Part shown: in pieces, positions 34,472-43,315 of the stretch
How positions within the stretch are numbered: the first letter of the stretch is position 1
Layout: the number at the start of each line of letters is the position of its first letter
Assembly (NCBI GenBank): GCA_016936535.1
Contig: JAFGXP010000009.1
Span: 1-52,952 of the forward strand
Length of the DNA: 52,952 nucleotides
From: Thiotrichales bacterium
GTDB lineage: Bacteria > Pseudomonadota > Gammaproteobacteria > Thiomicrospirales > Thiomicrospiraceae
Reading direction: 5' to 3'
Position numbers and translations under genes: made by a program
The notes under the pieces: model-generated
The model's database searches: none
The model's input: only the letters and a program-made list of their open reading frames with translations
Told to the model about the DNA's origin: nothing

Positions 34472-34774
34472 TTACGGAAAACAACAAATAGGGGGCGCTC
34501 GGCCTTGATACCACCAGAAAAACGTCAGATTTTGCCAAGCCGTTGCCGCAAAATCTATGACAAAAGGCGCTAAGCCGAATGGTTGTGGAAATAACAAACT
34601 TGGCAGTATGATTCTGGGTTCGGCCGCTTGGTCAAGCGCGTGACATGCAATTGTATGTTGATGCTCACTGTGGTCAGTGGCATAGGCATGCCATAGACCC
34701 AGCGCCTGAGCACCCAACACCACGAGCAGCAACAGCACTCGTGACAGATACAAAAATGCTAATCGACTCTGCAA
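34472..34774 (-). CDS. DUF2946-like small membrane protein with His/Cys segment
   Basis: A protein of about 100 residues: a hydrophobic N-terminus (LSRVLLLLVVLGAQALGL), then HAYATDHSEHQHTIACHALDQ, and a C-terminal WYQGRAPP segment. The His/Cys run followed by a distal RAPP resembles DUF2946 proteins, often found beside metal-linked TonB receptors. The frame also allows TTG at 34792, overlapping the upstream stop as TTGA, but only TTG at 34774 has a ribosome site (AGGGGA). No ATG is available. Function unknown; metal sensing or binding is a guess from composition and context. Confidence 0.6.
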   Translation of the reverse strand: MQSRLAFLYLSRVLLLLVVLGAQALGLWHAYATDHSEHQHTIACHALDQAAEPRIILPSLLFPQPFGLAPFVIDFAATAWQNLTFFWWYQGRAPPICCFP

Positions 34775-34788
34775 CCCATTCCCCTGGT

Positions 34789-36030
34789 TCAAGGGGCTGG
34801 CGCTAGGAGCGAATCGATAATCTGTCGATGCGCCGCGTCTTGCCAGTCCGTCGCTCCGAACAGTGCAGAATGAATTCGTCCCGTTTTATCAAGTAAATAG
34901 CTACTCGGATAAGCAAATACGCGCCAATCCTTTACCACTTGACCAGTAGGGTCCAGTGCCATGAGAAAATTCAGACGGTGCTGTTTCTGAAACTGCATGA
35001 CCGTTGCCCAATCTTCGCCCAAATTAACCGCAACAATTTCAAATGGCTGATCTTGATAATGCTGTTTTAAGGCGGCCATGGACGGCATTTCATGAACGCA
35101 AGGAGGGCACCAACTGGCCCAAAAATTAACCAAAACCACACGACCTTTAAGCTGGGTTAAATCAATCTCGCCCCCTTCCAAGAGCGGCCGTTTTAGCGGC
35201 AGAGACTGTGGGCCTTGATACGGTTGCAGGAACCCTCCCTTTTTGGGGCTAATCGGCACAGCCTCACTCAAATGCGCCACGGTTCTAGCAAGACTGAAAT
35301 CGTCCAATTGCCAGCGCATGGCGGCCAAAAGTTGCTGCGCTAAGTCCTCACGTTTCTCACGTTCATAAGCCTGCGCATCTGCCCGAAAATAAAAACGATC
35401 ACGCACTTGCGGTAATAGCTTGAGAAAAACCCGACTGCCATTTTTTCCAAGTTGTTGTTGCAAGTCGGCCAGATGCCACCGCCACGGTGATAGCTCTGCC
35501 TGTAATACCGAAATTGGTAAATTACTGTTGGCAACTTGCGGCCAATAGCTCGGCATTTGTCCGGGTTCCGGCGTGCTCAGATAAAGGTTTGGATTCAACA
35601 AAATTAACCCAATATTTTGCGTCGGCGCTTGCCACTGGAGCTGCTCTAAAGCACGCAGGGCGAGAATCCCAGCTTGGTTGGGGGCAATAATCCAAATGGG
35701 CTGAGGGTTGGTCTGCAACTGCTCAAGCGCTTGTCGCAACCAGCTGGGCGGTATCTGTAACAGGGCCTCGCTGCTAGGGGCCAAGAACTGCGCTTCAAAA
35801 GGGTCAAACATCGTCACGCTCATCTTGTGAGAAACCAACTGTTCGGCCAAGCGCTTTTCCTCTGCCAGCACGCCGTATTCGGAGGGCACCCAAAGCACTT
35901 GAGCCACCGGCTCTGTGGCTAAGGCTTGATAAAAAGGGACTTCAACCCCGTCCAACACCCGCGTTTGCGTCTGCCAAGCGTGGGCCGGCGGCCAAAAACT
36001 CAACAGCAAAACGAACCCAAACCAACGCAT
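34789..36030 (-). CDS. Exported fusion of an alpha/beta-hydrolase-like domain and a TlpA-type thioredoxin
   Basis: A 413-residue exported protein with signal peptide (cleavage after HAW or AHA near residue 18). Residues about 20-245 look like a degenerate alpha/beta-hydrolase of the DUF3530 kind: VLWVPSEYGVLAEEKRLAEQL, PIWIIAPNQAGILALRAL with no clear GxSxG, and LLNPNLYLS. Residues about 270-410 form a TlpA/ResA thioredoxin domain with active site WASWCPPC and the cis-Pro loop YPSSYLL. It begins one base after the fetB stop codon (AAGGA in the overlap). A periplasmic thiol reductant or metallochaperone partner role is possible; the fusion is unusual. Confidence 0.8.
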   Translation of the reverse strand: MRWFGFVLLLSFWPPAHAWQTQTRVLDGVEVPFYQALATEPVAQVLWVPSEYGVLAEEKRLAEQLVSHKMSVTMFDPFEAQFLAPSSEALLQIPPSWLRQALEQLQTNPQPIWIIAPNQAGILALRALEQLQWQAPTQNIGLILLNPNLYLSTPEPGQMPSYWPQVANSNLPISVLQAELSPWRWHLADLQQQLGKNGSRVFLKLLPQVRDRFYFRADAQAYEREKREDLAQQLLAAMRWQLDDFSLARTVAHLSEAVPISPKKGGFLQPYQGPQSLPLKRPLLEGGEIDLTQLKGRVVLVNFWASWCPPCVHEMPSMAALKQHYQDQPFEIVAVNLGEDWATVMQFQKQHRLNFLMALDPTGQVVKDWRVFAYPSSYLLDKTGRIHSALFGATDWQDAAHRQIIDSLLAPAP

Positions 36031-36031
36031 C

Positions 36032-36841
36032 TTAGTCCTTTGTTTTTTGCAAAACCGTCAACTGTAAGCGCGAACGCGCATCAAACAGACGACGACTGGC
36101 CAACTCCACCGCAATCAAACTGCCGGCTGCGGTTGAAGTGGCAATTAAAAGCATAATCATAATTTGGTATTTGACCGCTTCCATTGGACTGGCGCCGGCC
36201 AAAATTTGCCCCGTCATCATTCCGGGTAAGGACACAATTCCTGCAGCGACCAACATGTTAATCACCGGAATCATTGCCGCATGCAAACTTTGTTGCTTAA
36301 CAAACTGCATCGATTCCTGAGCGGAATAGCCCAGAGCCAGCTGCGCCTCGATTTGCGCCTTGAGCTGCTTACTGTTGCGCGTTAAGTTATCCAAGCCCAC
36401 ACCAATGGCCGTCATGCTATTACCAAGCAACATCCCCAGCAAGGGAATCGCGTACTGCGGTTGATACCAAGGTTCCGGTTGAATAATCAACGTTAAAACG
36501 CCGACCAGCAACACCAAAGCCGTGAGCGACAAAGACCACAAACCGATTAAAATTGTTTGATAACGGGCAAAACGATAGTGTTGGCGCTTGGCAATTTCGT
36601 AACCGGCCGCGAACAGCATCACCATCCCGACCAAAAACACCCAAAACGGATTTTGTGCATAAAAAACCCAACTCAGCCAGATGCCCATCAACGACAACTG
36701 CAAAACGGTACGCAGATTCGCCCAATAAAACTGACGGACATGGCTAAAACCGTGCAGCCACAAAACCCCGCCCATTAAGACCACCAATACCGATAACACG
36801 GCTAAATCCGCATAACTGATTAAAATCATTTCGGTCTGCAT
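36032..36841 (-). CDS. fetB: ABC exporter permease FetB
   Basis: Membrane subunit of the FetAB (YbbLM) transporter, in E. coli linked to iron export and peroxide resistance. The 269-residue protein has about seven helices and the UPF0014 signatures LLGMLLGNSMTAIGVGLDNL and IPVINMLVAAGIVSLPGMMTGQILAGASPMEAVKYQI. The ATG at 36841 overlaps the fetA stop codon (TGATG) and has GGAG nine bases upstream, deciding the start against the longer frame. Substrate here might be iron or another metal, given the TonB receptor gene downstream. Confidence 0.93.
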   Translation of the reverse strand: MQTEMILISYADLAVLSVLVVLMGGVLWLHGFSHVRQFYWANLRTVLQLSLMGIWLSWVFYAQNPFWVFLVGMVMLFAAGYEIAKRQHYRFARYQTILIGLWSLSLTALVLLVGVLTLIIQPEPWYQPQYAIPLLGMLLGNSMTAIGVGLDNLTRNSKQLKAQIEAQLALGYSAQESMQFVKQQSLHAAMIPVINMLVAAGIVSLPGMMTGQILAGASPMEAVKYQIMIMLLIATSTAAGSLIAVELASRRLFDARSRLQLTVLQKTKD

Positions 36842-37473
36842 CAAAACTCCGAAGGGGCTGCTGCAATAAGCGCAGATTCTCTTGGTGACAGGTCGCGACA
36901 AAATCCTGAACCGCCCAAACGTTGCTGTTGTGCCACATCGTGACTAATCCAAATTGCTGCCGCCTGCTGTTGTTCAAGATAGTCTTTCACCAAAGCCTCC
37001 AAACGTTGCGTACTCTCAGGATCTAAATTGGCACTGGTTTCATCTAACAACAAGACCTTTGGTTGCCAAGCCAAACCGCGCAACAGCGCCAATCGCTGCT
37101 TTTGTCCGCTGGACAACTGCTCTATCGGCTGGGTCAGCACCGAAGGCTCTAGGCCTAAAATCGCCAGCTGCTGCTCACTGGGTGGATGGCGAAAGTGCAG
37201 CGCAACGGTTTCGCGCCACCACGCTGTTTCTGCCGAAAAATACATCACCTGCCGCCGCCAGAGTGGCGCAGGAATTTGCGCGGCTTCGACCCCGTTCAAA
37301 AAGACCTGTCCCTGATGAGGAATCAAATCGGCAACCGCTTTTAACAGCTGGGATTTTCCGCTACCAGACCGACCAAACAACAGCCAGAGTTGCCCCGCTT
37401 GCAAGCACCAATCCATTGCCATCTTCATTCCTGGAGCCGAGAGTTGTTCAATCTGTAACAAAGCTGTGCTCAT
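36841..37473 (-). CDS. fetA: ABC exporter ATP-binding subunit FetA
   Basis: ATPase partner of FetB, 210 residues. Walker A is GRSGSGKS (about residues 34-41), the signature is LSSGQKQRLALLRGL, Walker B is VLLLDETSANLD and the H-loop is WISHD. It is short, as usual for this family. The start follows GGGAGAGG, 24 bp after the uvrD stop codon on the same strand, so read-through from uvrD is likely. Its stop is fused to the fetB start. Confidence 0.93.
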   Translation of the reverse strand: MSTALLQIEQLSAPGMKMAMDWCLQAGQLWLLFGRSGSGKSQLLKAVADLIPHQGQVFLNGVEAAQIPAPLWRRQVMYFSAETAWWRETVALHFRHPPSEQQLAILGLEPSVLTQPIEQLSSGQKQRLALLRGLAWQPKVLLLDETSANLDPESTQRLEALVKDYLEQQQAAAIWISHDVAQQQRLGGSGFCRDLSPRESALIAAAPSEF

Positions 37474-37497
37474 ACCTCTCCCACCGCTTTGGTTTTC

Positions 37498-39738
37498 TCA
37501 ACGTTTTTCCAAACGCGCATACGCCAGAACCAACCATTTTGACCCTACAGCGGCAAAGTTAACCTGCACTCGGGCATGCTCATCGCTGCCCTCATAGTTC
37601 AGCACAATCCCTTCACCAAATTTTGGGTGCATCACCCGATCGCCTACCGCAAAGCCGGTTTGATTCACACGATGACTGGCCGCAACACGAGATTCACCAT
37701 GCCCTTGGCTATTGCCCAAACGCACCTCTTGTAGGGATTCCGCTGGAATCTCACCAATAAAACGCGAACGCAGCGGAAAAAACTCCGCTCCATGCAAACG
37801 CCGTCGCTGAGCATAGGTCAGCACCAGCTGCCGTTCCGCTCGGGTAATGCCAACATAGGCTAAACGCCGCTCTTCTTCTAGACGCGCGGCATCTTCTTGC
37901 GACTGTTGAGAGGGAAATAAGCCCTCTTCCATACCAATCATAAACACCAGCGGAAATTCCAACCCCTTGGCCGAATGCAAGGTCATCAATTGCACACAAG
38001 ACTCCCAAGCTTGCGCTTTCTGTTCGCCAGCTTCTAATGCCGATTGCGCCAAAAAAGCCGCCAAAGGATCGGCCTCAGGTTGCTGCAAATCAAAAGTGCC
38101 ATCCCTTTGCGCCAATACAGAATCCGCCGCCATGACGCTCTCTTCAGAGTTGACGCCACTTGCGACCTGCTGCCAGCGTTGTTCAAACTGCGCGGCGGCG
38201 CTGATTAACTCATCTAAATTCTCCAAGCGGCCTTCGCCCTGTTCGGTCTTGTCTTTTTCAAAATAGACCTGCAAGCCCGAAAGATGAATCACTTTGGTGA
38301 ACTGCTGCTCCAGCGTTTGCTCAGCCAGAGTTTGCTGCAACTGCATAATCAAATCCACAAAACTCTGTAGCGCCGTTTTGGCTCGTGCAGGCAAGGTATG
38401 TTGCAGCAAAGCCTGTGCCGCTTGCCACAACGAGAGTTGTTGATCACGCGCCACCTCACGCAGAGCATCGGCTGTCTTCTGGCCAATGCCGCGCGGGGGA
38501 TGGTTATAGATGCGTTCAAAAGCGGCGTCATCTTGCGGATTTATCACCAAGCGCAAGTAAGCCAATACATCTTTGATTTCAGCACGGTCATAAAACCGCA
38601 AGCCACCATAAACCCGATACGGAATCTGTGCCTGCATCAGTGCCTGCTCAATCATGCGCGATTGAGCATTTGAACGGTACAGCACCGCCACCTGATCGCG
38701 CTGCCCACCCTGTTCCATCCATTTTTCGATTTGGGCGCAGACATATCGCGCTTCATCAAATTCGTTAAACGCTTGGTAGAGCAAAATGGGCGCGCCCACC
38801 TCGCCGGCACTCCACAGGTTTTTGCCCATACGACTGTCATTGTGAGCAATCAACGCATTGGCCGCCTGCAAAATGGTGCTGGTCGAACGATAATTCTGCT
38901 CTAAACGCACCAGCTCTGTGCCCGCGAAATCCTCGGCAAACTGACGGATATGCTCAATTCGCGCACCGCGCCAACCGTAAATAGATTGGTCGTCATCTCC
39001 CACCACAAACAATTTGCCACTGGCACCGGCCAGCACCCGCAGCCAAGCGTATTGCAATCGATTGGTATCTTGAAACTCGTCCACTAAAATATACTTAAAA
39101 CGCGCCTGATAATGCGCCAACAAATGGGGTTTACTCAGCCAAAGTTCATGCGCACGCAATAATAGCTCCGCAAAATCCACCAAACCACCGCGCTGGCATA
39201 CCTGTTCATACTCTTGATAAATTTCGACCAACTTGGCAACAAAAGGATTATGCCCAACATCAATATGATGCGGACGACGCCCTTCTTCTTTCTCACCATT
39301 AATAAAGGCCTGCACCTGCTTCACTGGCCACTGAGTCTCATCCAGTTCGAGCGATTTCAATAATCGTTTGAGCACGCGCTTTTGATCTTCGGCATCCAAA
39401 ATTTGAAACTGGCTAGGCAAACGCGCTTCTTGAAAATGCTGACGCAAAAGACGATAAGCAATGCCATGAAAGGTTCCCATACTCAGACCGCTTGCCTGAG
39501 TACCGATTAAAGACTCAATTCGACCCCGCATTTCACTGGCGGCTTTATTGGTAAAAGTCACCGCTAAAATATTGTAGGGTGATAAACCCAAAACTTGGGT
39601 CAACCAAGCGATGCGATGCACCAAAACGCGGGTCTTACCGCTGCCGGCACCGGCTAAAATCAAAGCATGGCGCTCTCCCAAGGTTACCGCTTGGCGCTGA
39701 GCGTCGTTTAAATCCTCTAACAAATACGAAATATCCAT
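37498..39738 (-). CDS. uvrD: DNA helicase II
   Basis: Superfamily 1A 3'-5' helicase for nucleotide-excision and mismatch repair. From MDISYLLEDLND it follows E. coli UvrD; motifs include AGAGSGKTRVLVHRIAW (Walker A), VDEFQDTNRLQY (motif II), GDDDQSIYGWRGA (III), LEQNYRST (IV) and MTLHSAKGLEFPLVF (V). The C-terminal part GDRVMHPKFGEGIVLNYEG is the Tudor-like domain that contacts RNA polymerase. The ATG at 39738 matches the family start; the frame to 39756 adds six residues without a ribosome site. 746 residues. Confidence 0.97.
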   Translation of the reverse strand: MDISYLLEDLNDAQRQAVTLGERHALILAGAGSGKTRVLVHRIAWLTQVLGLSPYNILAVTFTNKAASEMRGRIESLIGTQASGLSMGTFHGIAYRLLRQHFQEARLPSQFQILDAEDQKRVLKRLLKSLELDETQWPVKQVQAFINGEKEEGRRPHHIDVGHNPFVAKLVEIYQEYEQVCQRGGLVDFAELLLRAHELWLSKPHLLAHYQARFKYILVDEFQDTNRLQYAWLRVLAGASGKLFVVGDDDQSIYGWRGARIEHIRQFAEDFAGTELVRLEQNYRSTSTILQAANALIAHNDSRMGKNLWSAGEVGAPILLYQAFNEFDEARYVCAQIEKWMEQGGQRDQVAVLYRSNAQSRMIEQALMQAQIPYRVYGGLRFYDRAEIKDVLAYLRLVINPQDDAAFERIYNHPPRGIGQKTADALREVARDQQLSLWQAAQALLQHTLPARAKTALQSFVDLIMQLQQTLAEQTLEQQFTKVIHLSGLQVYFEKDKTEQGEGRLENLDELISAAAQFEQRWQQVASGVNSEESVMAADSVLAQRDGTFDLQQPEADPLAAFLAQSALEAGEQKAQAWESCVQLMTLHSAKGLEFPLVFMIGMEEGLFPSQQSQEDAARLEEERRLAYVGITRAERQLVLTYAQRRRLHGAEFFPLRSRFIGEIPAESLQEVRLGNSQGHGESRVAASHRVNQTGFAVGDRVMHPKFGEGIVLNYEGSDEHARVQVNFAAVGSKWLVLAYARLEKR

Positions 39739-40117
39739 CACACTTAACAAGGTCATTTAAAAATAATCGTTATATCCTACGCCAATTTGTTGCGCTTTGC
39801 CGCGCTGCGCGGTCTTGGAAAAGCTCCTTACCTGAAAAATCGCCGAATCCACCGTAGAAAAATTTCAAACAACAGCACTTGCATTTTAATTTTAAATAAT
39901 GTAATAATTACCAAATTCAAAAATTTCCAAAGGTTCAGGGCATTCTTTAGCGCCCGTTTTTGAATCCTGTTTACGTCATATCAGACTCAATTTAGCTCCG
40001 CAACTCCCCACATAAGCTGTTGATTTCATTTCAAGCCATCTATGATGGGCGAAGACCATTTGCGCAAGAGCCAATAAAGTACAAAAGTACATACATAATA
40101 AAAGAGAAGGAGAAACC
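39739..40117 (+). promoter_or_regulatory. Intergenic region with trxA and uvrD promoters
   Basis: No gene is visible in these 380 bp between divergent uvrD and trxA. The middle (39880-39940) is very AT-rich. Close to trxA, TTGATT and TATGAT are 15 bp apart near 40020-40046, a poor-spacing promoter candidate. GGGC/GCCC near 39939-39956 followed by GTTTTT could be a weak terminator. The trxA ribosome site is AAGGAG. Confidence 0.35.
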
Positions 40118-40432
40118 ATGATCTCAACAAGCGACGCCAATTTTGAAGCGGAAGTACTAAACTCAGACGTACCCGTACTGGTCGATTTTTGGGCAGAATG
40201 GTGTGGGCCTTGCAAAATGATTGCCCCCATTCTGGATGACATTTCGGCAGAATTTGATGGCCGCGTAAAGGTCGCCAAACTGAACATTGATGAAAACCCA
40301 ACCACACCACCTAAATACGGTGTTCGCGGGATTCCAACCCTTATGCTTTTTAAAAATGGTGAGGTTGATGCGACCCAAGTTGGCGCTCTATCCAAATCAC
40401 AACTGGTTAAGTTCCTAGAAGACAACCTGTAA
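40118..40432 (+). CDS. trxA: Thioredoxin 1
   Basis: Main cytosolic protein-disulfide reductant, 104 residues. The active site is WCGPCKM in the block [21 protein letters not shown], and the cis-proline loop is RGIPTLMLF. All catalytic features are present. AAGGAG lies eight bases before the ATG. rho follows on the same strand after 127 bp, a common gammaproteobacterial arrangement. Confidence 0.98.
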   Translation: MISTSDANFEAEVLNSDVPVLVDFWAEWCGPCKMIAPILDDISAEFDGRVKVAKLNIDENPTTPPKYGVRGIPTLMLFKNGEVDATQVGALSKSQLVKFLEDNL

Positions 40433-40441
40433 TATCCTCTA

Positions 40442-40468
40442 CGTCTCTGGGCGCAAAGCCCAGAGACG
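40442..40468 (+). other. Perfect 11-bp hairpin between trxA and rho
   Basis: CGTCTCTGGGC (40442-40452) pairs perfectly with GCCCAGAGACG (40458-40468) around a GCAAA loop, ten bases after the trxA stop codon. No U tract follows. It could protect the trxA mRNA 3' end or take part in the rho leader, which in E. coli is autoregulated by Rho. Confidence 0.6.
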
Positions 40469-40559
40469 GCCCCTTCACCAGCTCACCTGATACTTGTCTG
40501 CGATTGCAGCTTCCCAGCTACACGCTTTACGCTTATCCACTAACGATCGAACTTGAAGT

Positions 40560-41816
40560 ATGCATCTATTAGATTTGAAAAAACGCTCTGCCGCTGAGTT
40601 GATTGACTTGGCTAACTCCATGGGCCTTGAAAACCTCGCTCGCTTACGCAAACAGGATATGATTTTTGCTATCCTCAAAGCGCACTCCAAAAACGGTGAA
40701 GACATCTACGGTGAAGGGGTTCTCGAAATTCTGCCGGATGGCTTTGGTTTTTTAAGAACCGAAGACAGTTCTTACTTGGCCGGCCCAGATGATTTATATG
40801 TCTCCCCTAGCCAAATTCGCCGTTTTGGTCTGCGCAAAGGCGACACCATCAAAGGCAAAATTCGCCCACCAAAAGAAGGCGAGCGTTATTTTGCTTTGCT
40901 CAAAGTTGAAAAAATCAACTTTGAAGACCCCGAGGTCGCCCGTAAAAAAATCGCTTTTGAAAACCTAACCCCACTGCATGCCAATCAGCGTTTACGGATG
41001 GAGTTAGGAAATGGCTCAACCGAAGACATCACATCGCGAATTATTGATCTGGCAGCCCCTTTCGGTAAAGGTCAGCGTGGTCTGATTGTTGCGCCGCCTA
41101 AATCCGGTAAAACGGTAATTCTGCAACAAATGGCTCAATCCATTGCGGAAAATTATCCCGACTGCTATTTGATTGTATTGCTGATTGACGAACGTCCAGA
41201 AGAAGTGACCGAAATGCAGCGCACGGTTAAGGGCGAAGTGATCTCCTCAACCTTTGATGAGCCGGCTGCCCGCCACGTTCAAGTCGCCGAAATGGTGATT
41301 GAAAAAGCCAAACGCTTAGTTGAGCACAAAACCGATGTAGTGATTTTGCTTGACTCGATTACCCGTCTGGCTCGTGCCTACAACACCGTAACCCCGGCCT
41401 CTGGCAAAATTTTATCCGGTGGTGTCGATGCCAATGCACTGCATCGCCCAAAACGCTTTTTTGGTGCCGCCCGTAATATTGAAGAAGGCGGTTCTTTGAC
41501 CATTATTGCCACGGCACTGGTTGAAACCGGCTCTAAAATGGACGAAGTCATTTTTGAAGAGTTTAAAGGGACCGGTAACATGGAGTTGCATCTGTCACGC
41601 GCCATTGCCGAACGTCGTACCTTCCCTGCCATCAGCGTCACTAAATCTGGCACGCGTAAAGAAGAATTATTGATGACCCAAGAAGAGTATCAAAATATTT
41701 GGGTATTGCGCCGCTTCTTGGGCAGCATGAATGAAGTGGAAGCCGTGGAAACACTTATCGATCAAATGAAAGTTTCCAAAACCAACGCCGTGCTGTTTGA
41801 TGCGATGAAACGCTAA
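40560..41816 (+). CDS. rho: Transcription termination factor Rho
   Basis: Hexameric RNA helicase that ends transcription. 418 residues, close to the 419 of E. coli. The N-terminal helical part [19 protein letters not shown] leads into the RNA-binding cold-shock-like domain ([30 protein letters not shown]). The ATPase part has Walker [24 protein letters not shown], and [13 protein letters not shown]. The Shine-Dalgarno before the ATG is weak (TTGAAGT). Confidence 0.98.
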   Translation: MHLLDLKKRSAAELIDLANSMGLENLARLRKQDMIFAILKAHSKNGEDIYGEGVLEILPDGFGFLRTEDSSYLAGPDDLYVSPSQIRRFGLRKGDTIKGKIRPPKEGERYFALLKVEKINFEDPEVARKKIAFENLTPLHANQRLRMELGNGSTEDITSRIIDLAAPFGKGQRGLIVAPPKSGKTVILQQMAQSIAENYPDCYLIVLLIDERPEEVTEMQRTVKGEVISSTFDEPAARHVQVAEMVIEKAKRLVEHKTDVVILLDSITRLARAYNTVTPASGKILSGGVDANALHRPKRFFGAARNIEEGGSLTIIATALVETGSKMDEVIFEEFKGTGNMELHLSRAIAERRTFPAISVTKSGTRKEELLMTQEEYQNIWVLRRFLGSMNEVEAVETLIDQMKVSKTNAVLFDAMKR

Positions 41817-41883
41817 GGATTCTTGCTTGGCCGGCCTTGCGCCCTAAGCTCTTGATTCCTTTTACATAAACCAGAAAAGAAAC

Positions 41884-41911
41884 TTGCATTTGAGGTTTGA
41901 ATCCATATAAT
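41884..41911 (+). promoter_or_regulatory. Sigma-70 promoter of rpmE2
   Basis: TTGCAT (41884-41889) and perfect TATAAT (41906-41911) with a 16-bp spacer, 43 bp before the rpmE2 ATG. No Zur-type dyad is evident around it. Confidence 0.6.
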
Positions 41912-41954
41912 GCATTTTTCTTTTGAAATTAACTATTATTAACGGACCGTCATC

Positions 41955-42209
41955 ATGCAAGCAGACATTCATCCAGTGTATAAGGACGTGGTTTTCCAAG
42001 ATATCTCTACTGGACAAACTTTCGTAACCCGTTCTACCTTAAAGAAAACTTCTGGCGAAACGATTACGCTAGACGGTAAAGATTACCCACTAGTTCGTGT
42101 TGAAGTTTCAAGCGCTTCTCACCCTTTCTATACTGGTCAACAAACCATCGTTGATACCGAAGGGCGTGTTGAGAAGTTCAAACAAAAATACGCTCGTCGC
42201 CGCGCTTAA
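41955..42209 (+). CDS. rpmE2: 50S ribosomal protein L31 type B
   Basis: An 84-residue L31 of the zinc-independent type: [20 protein letters not shown] opening, HPFYTGQQ motif and a basic C-terminus KYARRRA, with no cysteines. Type B genes are often Zur-repressed and used when zinc is scarce; here the promoter looks constitutive and no Zur box is visible, so it may be the main L31, which needs checking elsewhere in the genome. A bidirectional terminator follows. Confidence 0.95.
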   Translation: MQADIHPVYKDVVFQDISTGQTFVTRSTLKKTSGETITLDGKDYPLVRVEVSSASHPFYTGQQTIVDTEGRVEKFKQKYARRRA

Positions 42210-42235
42210 TTGCCGACTTCGTATTTTCTGTTGCC

Positions 42236-42264
42236 AAAAAACGCGGTCAATCCGCGTTTTTTTA
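42236..42264 (+). terminator. Intrinsic terminator of rpmE2 (bidirectional form)
   Basis: ACGCGG pairs with CCGCGT, flanked by AAAAAA and TTTTTTT. It lies about 27 bp after the rpmE2 stop codon. Confidence 0.85.
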
Positions 42265-42388
42265 TGTCCCGTCATTTTGTTTCTGTCCCTTCAAGCACAC
42301 GGCTGGTCGTACCGCCATACACCCAAAAAAATCCTCTCAAAAAATGCTAGAGTAAGATTCCTTTCGCCAGTTTGGAACCCTGCCCGCC

Positions 42389-43255
42389 ATGCAAACTTTT
42401 ATTACGCAAGCTGTCATTAAGCAAGCCCTTATTCCGCAAGCCATTACTCTGCGAACTTTTTTGACTTTTGTCCTGCTGAGTGGATTTTCTGCGCCACTTT
42501 GGGCGGCCAATCCGGATAATTGCCAAAATAGTCAACCGGATCTCTGGGTCGATGCCAGCTATGCCTTGGACGGCTCAACCCTTTTAATTCAAAACCAACG
42601 GGTACAGCTGATTGGCGTCTATGCCCCGCAAAAAGGCAAAACCTATAAATTCAACAGCCCCAGCGAACCCATGGCCGAGGCCGCGCAAACCTACCTCAAT
42701 CGCCTATTGGCCAATAATGATTTAAAAATCGGGATTGTGTACGATCAATCGCAAACCAATGCCAATCGCGTCCAACAGGTGCATGCATTTTTACAGGATG
42801 GTCGCAATCTGAACGCCTTAATGCTGAGCTCCGGATTGGCACTCAACCGAACGCAAAACGCCAACCTACTTTATGCCGAATGCTACTATGCCGCCGAACA
42901 ACAAGCGCGGCAACAAGGACGTGGTCTTTGGGACTTGGCGGCCACACAGCCTGAATTACACTTTCCGCTGATTCAAAGCCACGAAATTACCGCCGAAGAT
43001 CAAGGTTTTCGGATTGTGCGTGGCAAGATTGTTGAAGTGCTTAAATCCGACACCTACTACCTGTTAAATATGGATACTACTGGCATTCGCATCCCCAAGC
43101 GCGCTTGGTCGGCATTTGATTTTGCCCAACTGCAAACCTTACTGGGGCAGGAAGTCGAAGTGCGTGCTTACGCCTATTTATTCAAAGGGCACATCTATAT
43201 GCTGGTTGAACACCCTTATGCATTTGACCGCTTCCAGCCGCAAAGCGGTTCCTAA
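42389..43255 (+). CDS. Exported thermonuclease-like (SNase-fold) protein with altered active site
   Basis: A 288-residue exported protein; signal peptide to about residue 39 (LLSGFSAPLWA). Two OB-fold-like parts follow: an SNase-like domain (LDGSTLLIQNQRVQLIGVYAP, DGRNLNALMLSSGLAL, EQQARQQGRGLWD) and a C-terminal domain (RIVRGKIVEVLKSDTYYLLN). In staphylococcal nuclease catalysis needs Arg35, Glu43 and Arg87; the matching places here read Gln (VQLIG), Gln (APQ) and Val (NRVQQ). It may therefore not be a nuclease. Alignment is by eye. Confidence 0.75.
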   Translation: MQTFITQAVIKQALIPQAITLRTFLTFVLLSGFSAPLWAANPDNCQNSQPDLWVDASYALDGSTLLIQNQRVQLIGVYAPQKGKTYKFNSPSEPMAEAAQTYLNRLLANNDLKIGIVYDQSQTNANRVQQVHAFLQDGRNLNALMLSSGLALNRTQNANLLYAECYYAAEQQARQQGRGLWDLAATQPELHFPLIQSHEITAEDQGFRIVRGKIVEVLKSDTYYLLNMDTTGIRIPKRAWSAFDFAQLQTLLGQEVEVRAYAYLFKGHIYMLVEHPYAFDRFQPQSGS

Positions 43256-43315
43256 TCTGCTGCACTTTGGGCTAGAATAGGCGCTTATTTTTTATCGCGA
43301 CAGAAGGCTTAAATC

